Source: Cupriavidus basilensis OR16 (GTDB lineage: Bacteria > Pseudomonadota > Gammaproteobacteria > Burkholderiales > Burkholderiaceae). Taken from it: a DNA stretch of 64,000 nt. The stretch spans positions 1-64,000 of the forward strand of contig NZ_AHJE01000010.1 in NCBI RefSeq assembly GCF_000243095.1, in the 5' to 3' direction. A program made the translations under genes and the position numbers. Shown in pieces: positions 1 to 8,049 of this stretch; positions within the stretch are counted from its first letter, which is position 1, and each line of letters opens with the position of its first letter. The notes under the pieces were generated by a model that had not been told where the DNA came from, did no database searches, and saw only the letters and a program-made list of their open reading frames with translations.

Positions 1-85
1 GGGGATGTCGTACGCTCTTGGGCGCAATAACCAACGCCGATCAATCAAACAGCGACCCGCCCCCCCCCAAACACCAATCCATCCC

Positions 86-295
86 CTACTTCAACCTCAA
101 CGGCTCCAACAACGCCGCATCATATTTCCCCCTCCCAATCCTCCCCAACTCCAGCATCCGCAGCAAGATATAAGCCTGCCGCTGCCGGGCGCGCCGAGGA
201 TTCACCACGGGGTTATTCGCCGAGGGCGCCTTGGGCAATCCGGCCAGCATCGCGCATTCGGCTAGGCCAGCAAGGGGGATAGCGGCGGCTACCCC
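86..295 (-). pseudogene. C-terminal-side fragment of a penicillin-binding protein 1A transglycosylase domain
   Basis: About 68 in-frame codons on the minus strand match the end of the family 51 transglycosylase domain of class A PBPs. Visible are the run AECAMLAGLPKAPSANNPV, then a segment with NPRRARQRQ and ILLRMLELGRI. Intact PBP1A proteins exceed 700 residues. Here the upstream glycan-binding part and the whole transpeptidase domain are absent, and the reading frame ends soon after the motif. No start codon or ribosome site fits. It is best read as a decayed remnant, not a functional gene. The family call is firm; whether the deletion is old or the fragment was moved here is unknown. Confidence 0.75.
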
Positions 296-428
296 CCTTT
301 TCGTTGGCGAGCGCCCCTTGAGGAAATTTCCCAAACACTGGTATGGTTGATGCGGCACAAAATCCAAATATGGCATCGCACCCCGCCCGCGATGCCCGCA
401 ACGCCCCTGAGCAAGGAAAACTTCCCGC

Positions 429-1698
429 ATGACTGTATTCCAAGGGACTGGCGCCCTTTTCACCCTGATCGCCATTTTCGGCGTCATCAACCATCGCTTC
501 ATCAAGCTGCCCGACACCCTGGGCATCACCGCCGTCGGGTTGGTGACCTGCCTGAGCGTGTCCATCCTCGGCTTCAACCACCCTGAAATGGTCGCGCAGG
601 CCCGCAAGCTGGTTGCCCAGATCGATTTCTCCGACGTGGTCTTCCACGGCTTGCTCAGCTTGCTGCTGTTCGCCGGCGCCCTGCACGTCGACCTCTCGCG
701 CATGCGCCGCCAGCGCCGGGCCGTGGTCATGCTGGCCACGGTCGGCGTGGTGATATCCACCGCCGCGGTCGGGTTCGGCTTCTTCCATGTCGCGCAATGG
801 CTGGGCCACCCGATCAGCCTGCTGTGGTGCCTGGTGTTTGGCGCGCTGATTTCGCCCACCGATCCGATCGCTGTTCTCAGCGTGCTCAAGAACGCCGGTG
901 CGTCGGAAAGCCTGGAAACCAAGATCGCCGGCGAGTCGCTGTTCAATGACGGCACGGCGGTGGTGGCCTTCCTGACCTTGGTGGGGCTGGCGACGGGCAC
1001 CACGGAATTCTCCGCCCCCGACGTGGCGCTCGCGCTGGTGCGCGAAGTGCTGGGCGCCGTTGCGCTAGGTGTCGTGGTGGGCTACGTGGCGTCGGTGCTG
1101 CTGCGCGGGATAGATAGCTATCCGGTCGAGATCCTGATCACGCTGGCGCTGGCCACCGGCGGCTACAGCCTGGCCGAGGCAGTCCACGTGTCCGCGCCGC
1201 TGTCGGTGGTCATCATGGGCCTGGTGAGTGGTCATCATGGGCCTGGTGATCGGCAACCACAGCACCTCCAAGTCCATGTCGGAAAAGACCCGCGAGCACT
1301 TGTTCAACTTCTGGGGCCTGCTGGATGAGTTGCTCAACCTGGTGCTGTTCGGCTTGATCGGGCTGGAGATCATCGCGCTGTCGCTGCAGCTGCATATCGT
1401 CTGGCTGGGACTGGCCGCGATTCCCGTGGTGCTGCTGGCACGCGGCATCAGCGTAGCCGTCCCGCTGCTGGCGCTGCAGAACTTCCGCCGGCTCAATCCG
1501 CACTCGGCCACCATCATGACCTGGGGCGGCCTGCGCGGCGGCATCTCGATTGCGCTAGCGCTATCGCTGCCGGAGTTCCCTGGCCGCGAGATGCTGATCG
1601 GCGTGACTTACCTGGTGGTGGTGTTCAGCCTGCTGATCCAGGCCACCACGCTGGGCAAGCTGGTCAAGCACCTGAACGGCTTGAGCGCGAAGCGATAG
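429..1698 (+). pseudogene. Na+/H+ antiporter, NhaP/CPA1 family, frameshifted by a 22-bp tandem duplication
   Basis: This is a multi-spanning inner membrane cation:proton antiporter. The first frame (429-1227) carries the N-terminal membrane half, including the CPA1 core LISPTDPIAVLSVLK and the AGESLFNDGTAVV segment with the ND pair that binds the ion. The second frame (to 1698) carries the C-terminal half with the conserved WGGLRGGISIALALSLP. A perfect 22-bp tandem repeat at 1206-1249 separates them. Removing one copy gives one continuous 415-residue protein of normal family length. As read, translation leaves the frame after about residue 266. A GTG at 1228 could restart the second half, but no ribosome site is evident. 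Either a true knockout or an assembly error. Confidence 0.88.
1206..1249. repeat. Perfect 22-bp tandem duplication inside the antiporter gene
   Basis: Bases 1206-1227 and 1228-1249 are identical, and the flanking bases differ. The unit starts gtggtcatcatggg. Because 22 is not a multiple of three, the second copy shifts the frame by +1. Deleting either copy restores an uninterrupted antiporter sequence. Confidence 0.97.
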
Positions 1699-1718
1699 CC
1701 GGTCCGGCACGGGCCGCG

Positions 1719-1812
1719 TTACTGGCGGCTCTGGCAGATCTTGTCGAACTCGCCACCATCGGCGAAATGCCGGTTCTGCGCCTGTGCCCAGCTGCCAAAC
1801 ACCGCGCTGACA
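1719..1812 (-). pseudogene. Possible C-terminal tail remnant of an unidentified protein
   Basis: On the minus strand one frame gives a protein-like tail containing GSWAQAQNRHFADGGEF and ending DKICQSRQ before TAA at 1719-1721. It has no start codon: an in-frame TAG lies about 30 codons upstream. The composition (balanced Gln, Asn, Phe, Trp, Cys) is unlike the Arg/Ser/Ala-rich shadow frames of this GC-rich DNA. It may be the leftover 3' end of a deleted gene. I do not recognise the family. The rest of 1699-1932 shows no gene. Confidence 0.3.
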
Positions 1813-1932
1813 TGACGCTAGCGATCCTCTTTGTCCACAACAGGGGCATCGGAGCGCAACGAAAGATTCCGCATTTCGATAGACACTAACAAGACGGCGG
1901 GCGGGCCATGATCGCCCCGCCTGCCGCCCTGT

Positions 1933-2469
1933 TCACGCCACCTTGGGGAAGTCGATCACCGTATCGTTGACGCGGTTGATCATGTTGGTGAACAGGATCG
2001 CGCTGATGGCCTGGATGCTCTCGACGATCTGGCGGTCGGTGTAGCCGGCTTCGCGCACATTGGCCACGACGCTGGCGGGCACCGTGCCGGAGGTCGTGGC
2101 CACGGCCAGGGCGAAGCGGACCAGCGCATCGATCTTGCTGTCTTGCGGGTATGCGCCGGCGCGCAGTTCACGCGTTTGTTCGGCGCTATAGCCGGCCATC
2201 TTGCCGGTCATGGTGTGCGCGGCCACGCAATAGTCACAACCCGACGCTTCGCTGACGGCAAGGTTGATCGCTTCGAGCTCGCGCGCGCTGAGCGTGGAGG
2301 TCTTGAGCAGCGCTCCGGTTTGCAGCGCGTGGGCCAGCACCTCGGGGGCATTGCTGCCGATGACCGCGTAAGCGTTGGGCACCTTGCCCACGGCGCCCTT
2401 GATGGCGGCGAACAGTTGGGCGGCCTGGCCGGTAGCTTCGGCGGTGTTGATGGTGTGAAGACGGGACAT
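1933..2469 (-). CDS. AhpD-like carboxymuconolactone decarboxylase-family protein
   Basis: This 178-residue cytoplasmic protein carries the AhpD core: E74, then C78-D-Y-C81 followed by H85. In AhpD-type peroxidase-like proteins these form the redox-active dithiol and its proton relay. The C-terminal half (roughly 95-170) has the usual helical repeat, with IQAISAILFTNMINRVNDT. Proteins of this type reduce hydroperoxides or act as small thiol oxidoreductases; the natural substrate is not predictable here. It is divergent from the AraC-family gene starting at 2638, with 168 bp between them, so that regulator probably controls it. Length is normal for the uncharacterised peroxidase-related subfamily. 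Confidence 0.85.
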   Translation of the reverse strand: MSRLHTINTAEATGQAAQLFAAIKGAVGKVPNAYAVIGSNAPEVLAHALQTGALLKTSTLSARELEAINLAVSEASGCDYCVAAHTMTGKMAGYSAEQTRELRAGAYPQDSKIDALVRFALAVATTSGTVPASVVANVREAGYTDRQIVESIQAISAILFTNMINRVNDTVIDFPKVA

Positions 2470-2567
2470 GACGACACTCCTTTACGGTTGGTTGATGGAC
2501 CCGCGCTGTCTGTGTTGCGCTGCTTCCATGGACTGAAGTCTAGGCGCACCAGACGCGACTTACCGCA

Positions 2568-2573
2568 TATAAT
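2568..2573 (+). promoter_or_regulatory. Candidate -10 element for the AraC-family gene
   Basis: A perfect TATAAT lies 65 bp upstream of the ATG at 2638 in the divergent region shared with the AhpD-like gene. No good -35 hexamer sits 17 bp upstream, which would fit a promoter needing an activator. Assignment rests on position and one hexamer only. Confidence 0.35.
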
Positions 2574-2637
2574 CGTCGCATTATCTTGCCCCATCGTCTC
2601 AATACCGCGCTACCGCTCTGATCCCACCGTTCCCGCC

Positions 2638-3657
2638 ATGGATAGCCTGACCGAACTTGTGCGCATGCTTTCGCCCGCCGGCACCGTCGACCTGCACTGC
2701 CGCTTTGCCGGCAACTGGCGGGTGGACAACGCGGCGGCGCCCGCCGGCCACCTGCCGTATCACATCATCCTGAAGGGGCAGGCGCGCGCGCTGGTGGAGC
2801 AAGAGGCCATCTCGCTCCGTGCGGGCGACGTGCTGCTGTTCCCGCACGGCAGTGCGCACACGCTGCGCAGCCTGCCCGACGATGCGGGCGGTGCCGACGC
2901 CCGCACGCCGGCCCAGGCAACGCGCTTCAATGGCTTGCTGACCGAGGTGACGATACCCGGCGACACACATCCGCTGGACATGCTGTGCGGCACGTTCGTG
3001 CTGGGCTTGCCGGGCACGATGCTGTTGCGCAACCTGCCGCCGGTGCTGCGCGTGGCCACCGCGCAGCGCGCCGATTGCGCCTGGCTGGAGGCGCTGATCG
3101 GCATGATGCGCAACGAGGCGCAGGCACCCGAACCGGGTGGCACGGCGGTCATCGGCCAGCTCTCCACCGCGTTGCTGACCCTGCTGTTGCGCGCGTTGAT
3201 CGCGCAGGGCGGCGTCACGCATAGCGTGCTGGCGCTGATGGCCGATGCGCGGCTAGCCAAGTCGATCGACGCGGTGCTGCGCGCGCCGGCCGAGCCGTGG
3301 TCGGTGGCGTCGCTGGCGGCGGTGTGCAATGTGTCACGCGCCACCTTTGCGCGGCGTTTCTCGCAGCTCAGCGGCGAGACGCCGCTTCAGTTCGTAACCA
3401 CCTTGCGCATGGAAATGGCGGCCCGCCTGCTGACGCAGGACCGCGAATCCGCGGCCAGCATCGGCGAGCATTGCGGCTATGCCTCCGAGGCCGCGTTCGG
3501 GCGTGCCTTCAAGGCGTACTTTGGCGTTGGGCCGGGCAGTTTCCGGCGCGCGGCGCGGGAGCGCCGCTCGGCCGCCGCCGCAGCGATGGCCACGGGGGCC
3601 GTGAAGGACCAGGAGGAAGAGGAGGAAGAGGACGACCAGGACGAAACGGCGGGCTAG
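2638..3657 (+). CDS. AraC-family transcriptional regulator with cupin sensor domain
   Basis: The 339-residue protein has an N-terminal cupin_6-type sensor (about 1-190; visible HIILKGQARALVE and RAGDVLLFPHGSAH) and a C-terminal double helix-turn-helix of the AraC type (about 215-315), with SVASLAAVCNVSRATFARRF and the second motif ending YASEAAFGRAFKAYFGVGPG. This cupin-AraC class often sits beside AhpD- or oxidoreductase-type targets, as here. The ATG at 2638 is chosen because the frame stays open upstream only through the antisense of the neighbouring gene. The C-terminus is a strongly acidic tail (six Glu, then Asp/Glu) that is not part of the fold. Its TAG overlaps the opposing panE stop in a CTAG. 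Confidence 0.88.
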   Translation: MDSLTELVRMLSPAGTVDLHCRFAGNWRVDNAAAPAGHLPYHIILKGQARALVEQEAISLRAGDVLLFPHGSAHTLRSLPDDAGGADARTPAQATRFNGLLTEVTIPGDTHPLDMLCGTFVLGLPGTMLLRNLPPVLRVATAQRADCAWLEALIGMMRNEAQAPEPGGTAVIGQLSTALLTLLLRALIAQGGVTHSVLALMADARLAKSIDAVLRAPAEPWSVASLAAVCNVSRATFARRFSQLSGETPLQFVTTLRMEMAARLLTQDRESAASIGEHCGYASEAAFGRAFKAYFGVGPGSFRRAARERRSAAAAAMATGAVKDQEEEEEEDDQDETAG

Positions 3658-4590
3658 GCCGCGGCGCGCTGCGCTTCGTAGACCTGCAGATGGCTATAGG
3701 CAATGCGCACCAGCGGCACGTCGTGCCCCAGCCGCGCGGCGCGCTGCGCCATGTCGCCAACGATGTCGTCAGCCTCCAGGCGCGGCGCGCCCTGCGCGAT
3801 ATCGCGCCGCATCGAAGGCCCACGTCGAGGTTTCGTCCAGCAGGCGCGCGGCCATGGCCTGAACCACCGGCTCGGGCAAGGCATGGCCGGACAAGCGCGC
3901 CACCGCCGCGCATTCGTCCATGGCCTGCTGCATCAGCTTGCGGCCGTCCACGGTCCTCGTGATCTCGCCGACCGTGCCGCGCATCAGGCAGGTCATCAAC
4001 GCGCCGGCACAAATCATCACCCACTTGTTCCACAGCGCCTGGTCGATGGCCAACGACAGCTCGCGCGTGCCGGGCGTGCTGGCCGCCAGCGCATGGAAAG
4101 CGCTGGCCAGCGCCTGTGCCGACTCCGCGCGAGCGCCTACGATGAGCCGGTCGACCGCGCCCTGGTGCTCCACCGCGCCAGTGGCGTCCAGCGTGGTGGC
4201 AATGTAGGAAACACCGCCGAGTACCCGTTCGCGGCCGTAGCGCGCGTCCAGCGTCTGGTACGAGCGCAACCCGTTGACCAGCGGCAGGATCGCCGCGCCC
4301 TTGCCGCCGCCGCCATCGAGCGCCGGGGCCAGCGCAGCCATGGCGCTGTCCAGGTCGTAGGTCTTGCATGCCAGCAGGACCAGGTCGTAATCCGCCTTGA
4401 CGTGCTCGGCCAGCACCGTCTTCACGGCAGCGCGGATATCGCCAAGCTCGCTGCGTACGACCAGGCCATCTTTTGCCAGCACTTGCGCTCGCCGTGGCCG
4501 CACCAGGAACGTGACATCAGCCCCAGCCTGCATGAGGCGCCCGCCGTAATAGCCACCCATGGCGCCAGCGCCCAGGACCAGAATCTTCAT
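3654..4590 (-). pseudogene. panE: Ketopantoate reductase (ApbA/PanE family), frameshifted
   Basis: The gene encodes an NADPH-dependent 2-dehydropantoate 2-reductase-like enzyme. The N-terminus shows the nucleotide site [11 protein letters not shown], and the middle shows [19 protein letters not shown], the ApbA C-domain segment with the catalytic Lys region. Near 3815 the frame breaks in an AA pair (TT on the coding strand). Dropping one base continues directly into [17 protein letters not shown] and a normal PanE tail, giving 311 residues. As read, the protein ends early at 3769 with an altered tail lacking the last helices. It lies 41 bp behind the HxlR gene and probably shares its transcript. 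Many such paralogues are not the housekeeping PanE. Confidence 0.82.
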
Positions 4591-4631
4591 GACGTTCCCC
4601 GCTCTCGTGACTTCGATGTAAAAAAAGCTGC

Positions 4632-5162
4632 CTACGACCCGCCGCCGGCCTGCGCGGCCTCCTCCGCGCCTGACAGGAAGCCGGCGGCGGATGCCAGGCG
4701 CCGGCGCATGCCGTCGGCGGCGGCCGGACCCGCGACCAGGGCGTGCCGCCTGAAACTCAGGGGCTCGCCGGTGCCGGCATCCACCAGCACCGGATCGACC
4801 ACCTTGCCGGTTTCCTTGTCGCGCAACTCCACGCTGGGGCCGTCCCGCCCCAAGTGCTTGTTGCCCCAGGCCAGCATGGCCAGCAGCACGGGCAGGAAAT
4901 CGCGCCCGCACGGCGTCAGCACATACTCGTAGCGCGGCGGCTTCTCGGAGTATTGCTGCCGCTCCAGCAGCCCCTCCTCCACCAGCGCGGTGAGGCGGCG
5001 CGTGAGCATATTGGGCGCGATGTCCAGGTTCTTCTGGAAGTCGTCGAAACGCCGCGCGCCGTAGAACGCCTCGCGCATCAGCAGCATGCTCCACCACTCG
5101 CCAACCCGCTCCAGCCCACGGGCGATGGGGCATTGCATGTTTCTGAAGGTCTTTCTTTGCAT
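4632..5162 (-). CDS. HxlR-family winged helix-turn-helix regulator
   Basis: The 176-residue protein has the HxlR domain at about 10-105: C11-P-I-A-R at the N-terminus, then [20 protein letters not shown] as the recognition region and a wing with [16 protein letters not shown]11 is the conserved N-terminal cysteine that can sense redox or electrophiles in some members. The C-terminal extension (110-176) is shared in style with the second HxlR protein at 21.5-22.1 kb. It precedes panE on the same strand. A motif 31-45 bp before its ATG recurs at the same distance before the second HxlR gene, suggesting autoregulation or cross-control. Confidence 0.87.
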   Translation of the reverse strand: MQRKTFRNMQCPIARGLERVGEWWSMLLMREAFYGARRFDDFQKNLDIAPNMLTRRLTALVEEGLLERQQYSEKPPRYEYVLTPCGRDFLPVLLAMLAWGNKHLGRDGPSVELRDKETGKVVDPVLVDAGTGEPLSFRRHALVAGPAAADGMRRRLASAAGFLSGAEEAAQAGGGS

Positions 5163-5191
5163 GGTCGAGGGCTCCGCTCCGGCATCAAGAT

Positions 5192-5208
5192 ACTTTCAAT
5201 ATGATAGC
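5192..5208. promoter_or_regulatory. Candidate HxlR operator, copy 1
   Basis: The core ctttcaatatgatag (5193-5207) lies 31-45 bp upstream of the HxlR start. Read on the opposite strand, GCTATCATATTGAAAGT matches the element before the other HxlR gene (22126-22142) at 15 of 17 positions. The dyad around the AT centre is typical of a dimer-binding site. Confidence 0.5.
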
Positions 5209-5266
5209 TGGATTATTGCGTGGTAAAACCGGAAACCCTCCCGCCTTGCCGCCCTCGGCATGTTGT

Positions 5267-6454
5267 TTAGTCCAGCGCTTCGAGCGCCAGCGCAATGCCC
5301 TGCCCGCCCCCGATGCACAGGGTCACGATGCCCCGGCGTATCCCGTCCGCGCGCATCGAGTACAGCAGGCGTGTTGTCAGCACCGCCCCGGTTGCGCCGA
5401 TCGGATGGCCATGCGCGATGGCGCCGCCTTCCACGTTGATCAAGTCCAGCGGCAGCCCGAGTTCGCCTGCCACCGCCAGCGGCACCGCCGCGAAGGCCTC
5501 ATTGATTTCGATCCGCTCGACATCGCCCAGCGCCCACTGCGCGCGCTGCAGCGCCTGGCGCACAGCGGGGACGGGGCCCAGGCCGAACAGTCCCGGCTCG
5601 ACGGCGCCCACGCCGTAGGCCACCAGCCGGGCCATCGGTGCCAGCCCGAAGCGCTCGGCCAGGGATCGTTCGGCGACCAGCATGGCTGCCGCACCGCTAT
5701 TGAGCCCCGGGGCATTGCCCGCGGTGATGGTGCCGTCCTTGCGGAATGCCGGGCGCAGCTTGCTGAGAACCTCGAAAGTGGTGTCCGGCCGGTTCGCTTC
5801 GTCCACGTTGAATGTGGCCGGGCCACCCTTTGCCTTTACTGGCACGCCGACAATCTGTTCCACAAAGCGGCCTTGCTCCTGCGCGCGCGCAAAGCGGCTT
5901 TGCGAACGTTCGGCCCAGTGGTCCTGCTCATCGCGGCTGATCTTGTTACGCGCCACCAGGTCCTCGGTATGCCAGCCAGAGTGCTCGCCCGAGAACGCAT
6001 CCACCAAGCCGTCGCGCAGCATGCTGTCCTGCAATGCCGCGTCGCCCATGCGGCTGCCCCAGCGGCCGGCGGGCATCAGGTAGGGCGCCTGGTCCATATT
6101 CTCCATGCCGCCGGCAATCGCCACCTCGACATGGCCAAGCCAGATTTCATCGGCGGCGCTGGCAATGGCCTGCGCGCCGGACCCGCATACGCGGTTGACA
6201 GTCATCGCCGGCAGCGAAACCGGCAGGCCCGCGCCAATGGCCGCCTGCCGGGCGGGATTCATCCTGTTGCCCGCCTGGATCACATTGCCGAACACCACGC
6301 TGCCGATCCGTTCCGGATCGACGCCAGAGCGGCGGACCGTCTCGCGGATCACCGCGGCCCCAAGCTCGGTCGCCGGCGTTGTCTTCAGCGACCCGTTATA
6401 CGACCCGATAGCGGTGCGCACGGGCTGGCACAGTACGACTTCTCTTGCTTTCAT
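5267..6454 (-). CDS. Acetyl-CoA acetyltransferase-family thiolase
   Basis: This 395-residue thiolase catalyses thiolytic cleavage of a 3-ketoacyl-CoA or the reverse condensation. Catalytic residues are visible: nucleophile Cys at residue 90 in NRVCGSG, NEAFA, the His of GHPIGATGA and the second Cys in LCIGGGQG near the end. The ATG at 6454 fits the family start and has gaggggtg upstream. Upstream extensions to 6514 have no support. It is the last gene of the minus-strand run that starts with the coxG-like and coxS-like genes, 81 bp after the DUF302 gene. Context suggests it serves the catabolic island, not central PHB metabolism, although the sequence alone does not exclude that. Confidence 0.9.
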   Translation of the reverse strand: MKAREVVLCQPVRTAIGSYNGSLKTTPATELGAAVIRETVRRSGVDPERIGSVVFGNVIQAGNRMNPARQAAIGAGLPVSLPAMTVNRVCGSGAQAIASAADEIWLGHVEVAIAGGMENMDQAPYLMPAGRWGSRMGDAALQDSMLRDGLVDAFSGEHSGWHTEDLVARNKISRDEQDHWAERSQSRFARAQEQGRFVEQIVGVPVKAKGGPATFNVDEANRPDTTFEVLSKLRPAFRKDGTITAGNAPGLNSGAAAMLVAERSLAERFGLAPMARLVAYGVGAVEPGLFGLGPVPAVRQALQRAQWALGDVERIEINEAFAAVPLAVAGELGLPLDLINVEGGAIAHGHPIGATGAVLTTRLLYSMRADGIRRGIVTLCIGGGQGIALALEALD

Positions 6455-6535
6455 CACATCACCCCTCGCGTGTGGACAGCCCGGCCGGTGGCCAGCGGCA
6501 AACTGCCGCGGCACCAGGCCGGGTAGAAAAAACGG

Positions 6536-7180
6536 TCATTGGCCTGGCTGCTGGCTGACGGCCAGCATCGCCGCATGCTCGATCACCTTCTCGAGCTTGC
6601 CGTCGAGCGCGCGCGCCACCGCCAGGACGTCGGCGTCGCCGAACTGCCCGAACAGCGTCGACGGCTGGTCGAACTCCACCCTCACCGCACCTGGCTTTGC
6701 TTCGTAGACCAGCACGGACAACGGCGCGTAGAGCCCGGCGCGGATGTCGTGGCGCGTCATCTGAAACGCGATCCCCGGGTTGCCCACGTGATAGCGCTTG
6801 GCATGGCGTTGCGCCCCGGCCAGAGCGAACAGCGCGCCGTGGTTTTGCACCGCAAAGATCATCAGGCCCTGCTCTCCTTCCATCTGCCTGATGCGCGCCT
6901 GCGCCGCGGCCGGATCGCTGGCAAGCGTGGCCGAAACCGTGGGATCGAACCTGCCGAGGATGGCTTCGAAGTTGCGCGTAAAGGCCGCATAGCTGACTTC
7001 GATCTCCAGGTCCTGGTGCGTGACACTGACCTGCCGGGACGAGACCAGCTTGATCAGGGCGGACGGGGGCGGCATTGCGGTCGGTTTCATTGTGATCGGT
7101 TCTCCACTGCTTGCGGCCCCGCTGGCCAGCGCGAGCGTCAGCGCCAGGCCAGGGCCGAGGATGATCAGGTTTCGGAACAT
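6536..7180 (-). CDS. Exported DUF302-domain protein
   Basis: The 214-residue product begins with a Sec signal peptide (MFRNLIILGPGLALTLALAS, cleavage near GAASS). It then carries one DUF302-like fold of about 130 residues, with FAVQNHGALFALAGAQRHAK and a C-terminal FGQFGDADVLAVARALDGKL. DUF302 proteins are small periplasmic or cytoplasmic proteins of unknown biochemical role. Here it overlaps the end of the coxM-like gene by 16 bp and is followed by a thiolase, so it is translated with the molybdenum hydroxylase. I chose the ATG at 7180 because it directly precedes the signal sequence. A direct part in the reaction is not shown. Confidence 0.78.
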   Translation of the reverse strand: MFRNLIILGPGLALTLALASGAASSGEPITMKPTAMPPPSALIKLVSSRQVSVTHQDLEIEVSYAAFTRNFEAILGRFDPTVSATLASDPAAAQARIRQMEGEQGLMIFAVQNHGALFALAGAQRHAKRYHVGNPGIAFQMTRHDIRAGLYAPLSVLVYEAKPGAVRVEFDQPSTLFGQFGDADVLAVARALDGKLEKVIEHAAMLAVSQQPGQ

Positions 7181-8049
7181 GTCGTGCCTGCCTGGTTGCC
7201 TGCGCAAGCATCCGCCAAGGCCCGCTTCAGCATGACTCTGCCGAGTTGAAGCCGGTACCCAGCATCGGCAAAGCTGTCCTCCAGCGGCGCCACCCCGTCG
7301 AACGCCGCGGCGGCGATACGGGCCATTTCATCGACACCGCCGGCGAAGCCTTCGGCCAGCAAAGCCTCGGCCGCATAGGCGCGAAACGGCATATCGGCGA
7401 CGCCGGTGATCCCGATGGTCCCACCCAGGCATTTGTCCCCGTCGAAACGCAGCGTCACCGCGGCGGCGGCCACGGCGTAGCCCGACGACGGATGGCGGAA
7501 TTTCCGGTAGCCGACCCGGACCGCAGCCGGCAACGGAATATGGATGCGGGTGAGAATCTCGTCCTGCCGCACCGCCGAGGCCATGAACCCCACAAAGAAA
7601 TCCCGCACCGGCACGCGCCGTGAGCCGTTTGCGCCTGCCACCTCCATGATCGCATCGAGCGCCAGCACCGCAGCCGGCCAGTCTGACGCCGGATCGGCAT
7701 TGACCAGCGAGCCGCCAATGGTTCCGCGATTGCGTACCGCGGGGTCCGCGATGACCTGGCCGACCAGGGCAAACAGCGGCGCCAGCGTCTTGAGCCGGCT
7801 GTCAACAGCCAGCTCCGCGTGCGTGGTGGCGCTGCCGATCGAGACGCGATCCGGATGGACTTCAATGCCCCTGAGTTCGGCAAGGCGGCCGATATCGACC
7901 AGGAACGACGGCCTGGCCAGCCGCAGCTTCATCATGGGCACCAGCGAATGGCCGCCGGCCAGGATCTTCGCATCCGCGTCGCCCGACAGCAGCGAGAGTG
8001 CATCCTGCACGCTGCTGGCCCGGACATACTCAACTTCGTAGGGAATCAT
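7165..8049 (-). CDS. Molybdenum hydroxylase FAD-binding (medium) subunit, CoxM/CutM type
   Basis: This 294-residue subunit shuttles electrons from the 2Fe-2S subunit to the external acceptor. The two FAD signatures of the family are present: AGGHSL near residue 32 and TIGGSLVNADPASDWP near 112-127. The C-terminal CO dehydrogenase flavoprotein domain (about 180-285) follows. Its ATG overlaps the TGA of the large-subunit gene by four bases, typical of coupled translation. The 3' end overlaps the DUF302 gene. Gene order small-large-medium is complete for this enzyme class. The substrate class cannot be read from this subunit. Confidence 0.92.
   Translation of the reverse strand: MIPYEVEYVRASSVQDALSLLSGDADAKILAGGHSLVPMMKLRLARPSFLVDIGRLAELRGIEVHPDRVSIGSATTHAELAVDSRLKTLAPLFALVGQVIADPAVRNRGTIGGSLVNADPASDWPAAVLALDAIMEVAGANGSRRVPVRDFFVGFMASAVRQDEILTRIHIPLPAAVRVGYRKFRHPSSGYAVAAAAVTLRFDGDKCLGGTIGITGVADMPFRAYAAEALLAEGFAGGVDEMARIAAAAFDGVAPLEDSFADAGYRLQLGRVMLKRALADACAGNQAGTTCSET

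Noticed and set aside
2143..2637. N-terminal extension of the AraC regulator
   Set aside because: The frame is open upstream only because it runs antisense through the AhpD-like gene; the conserved protein begins at 2638.
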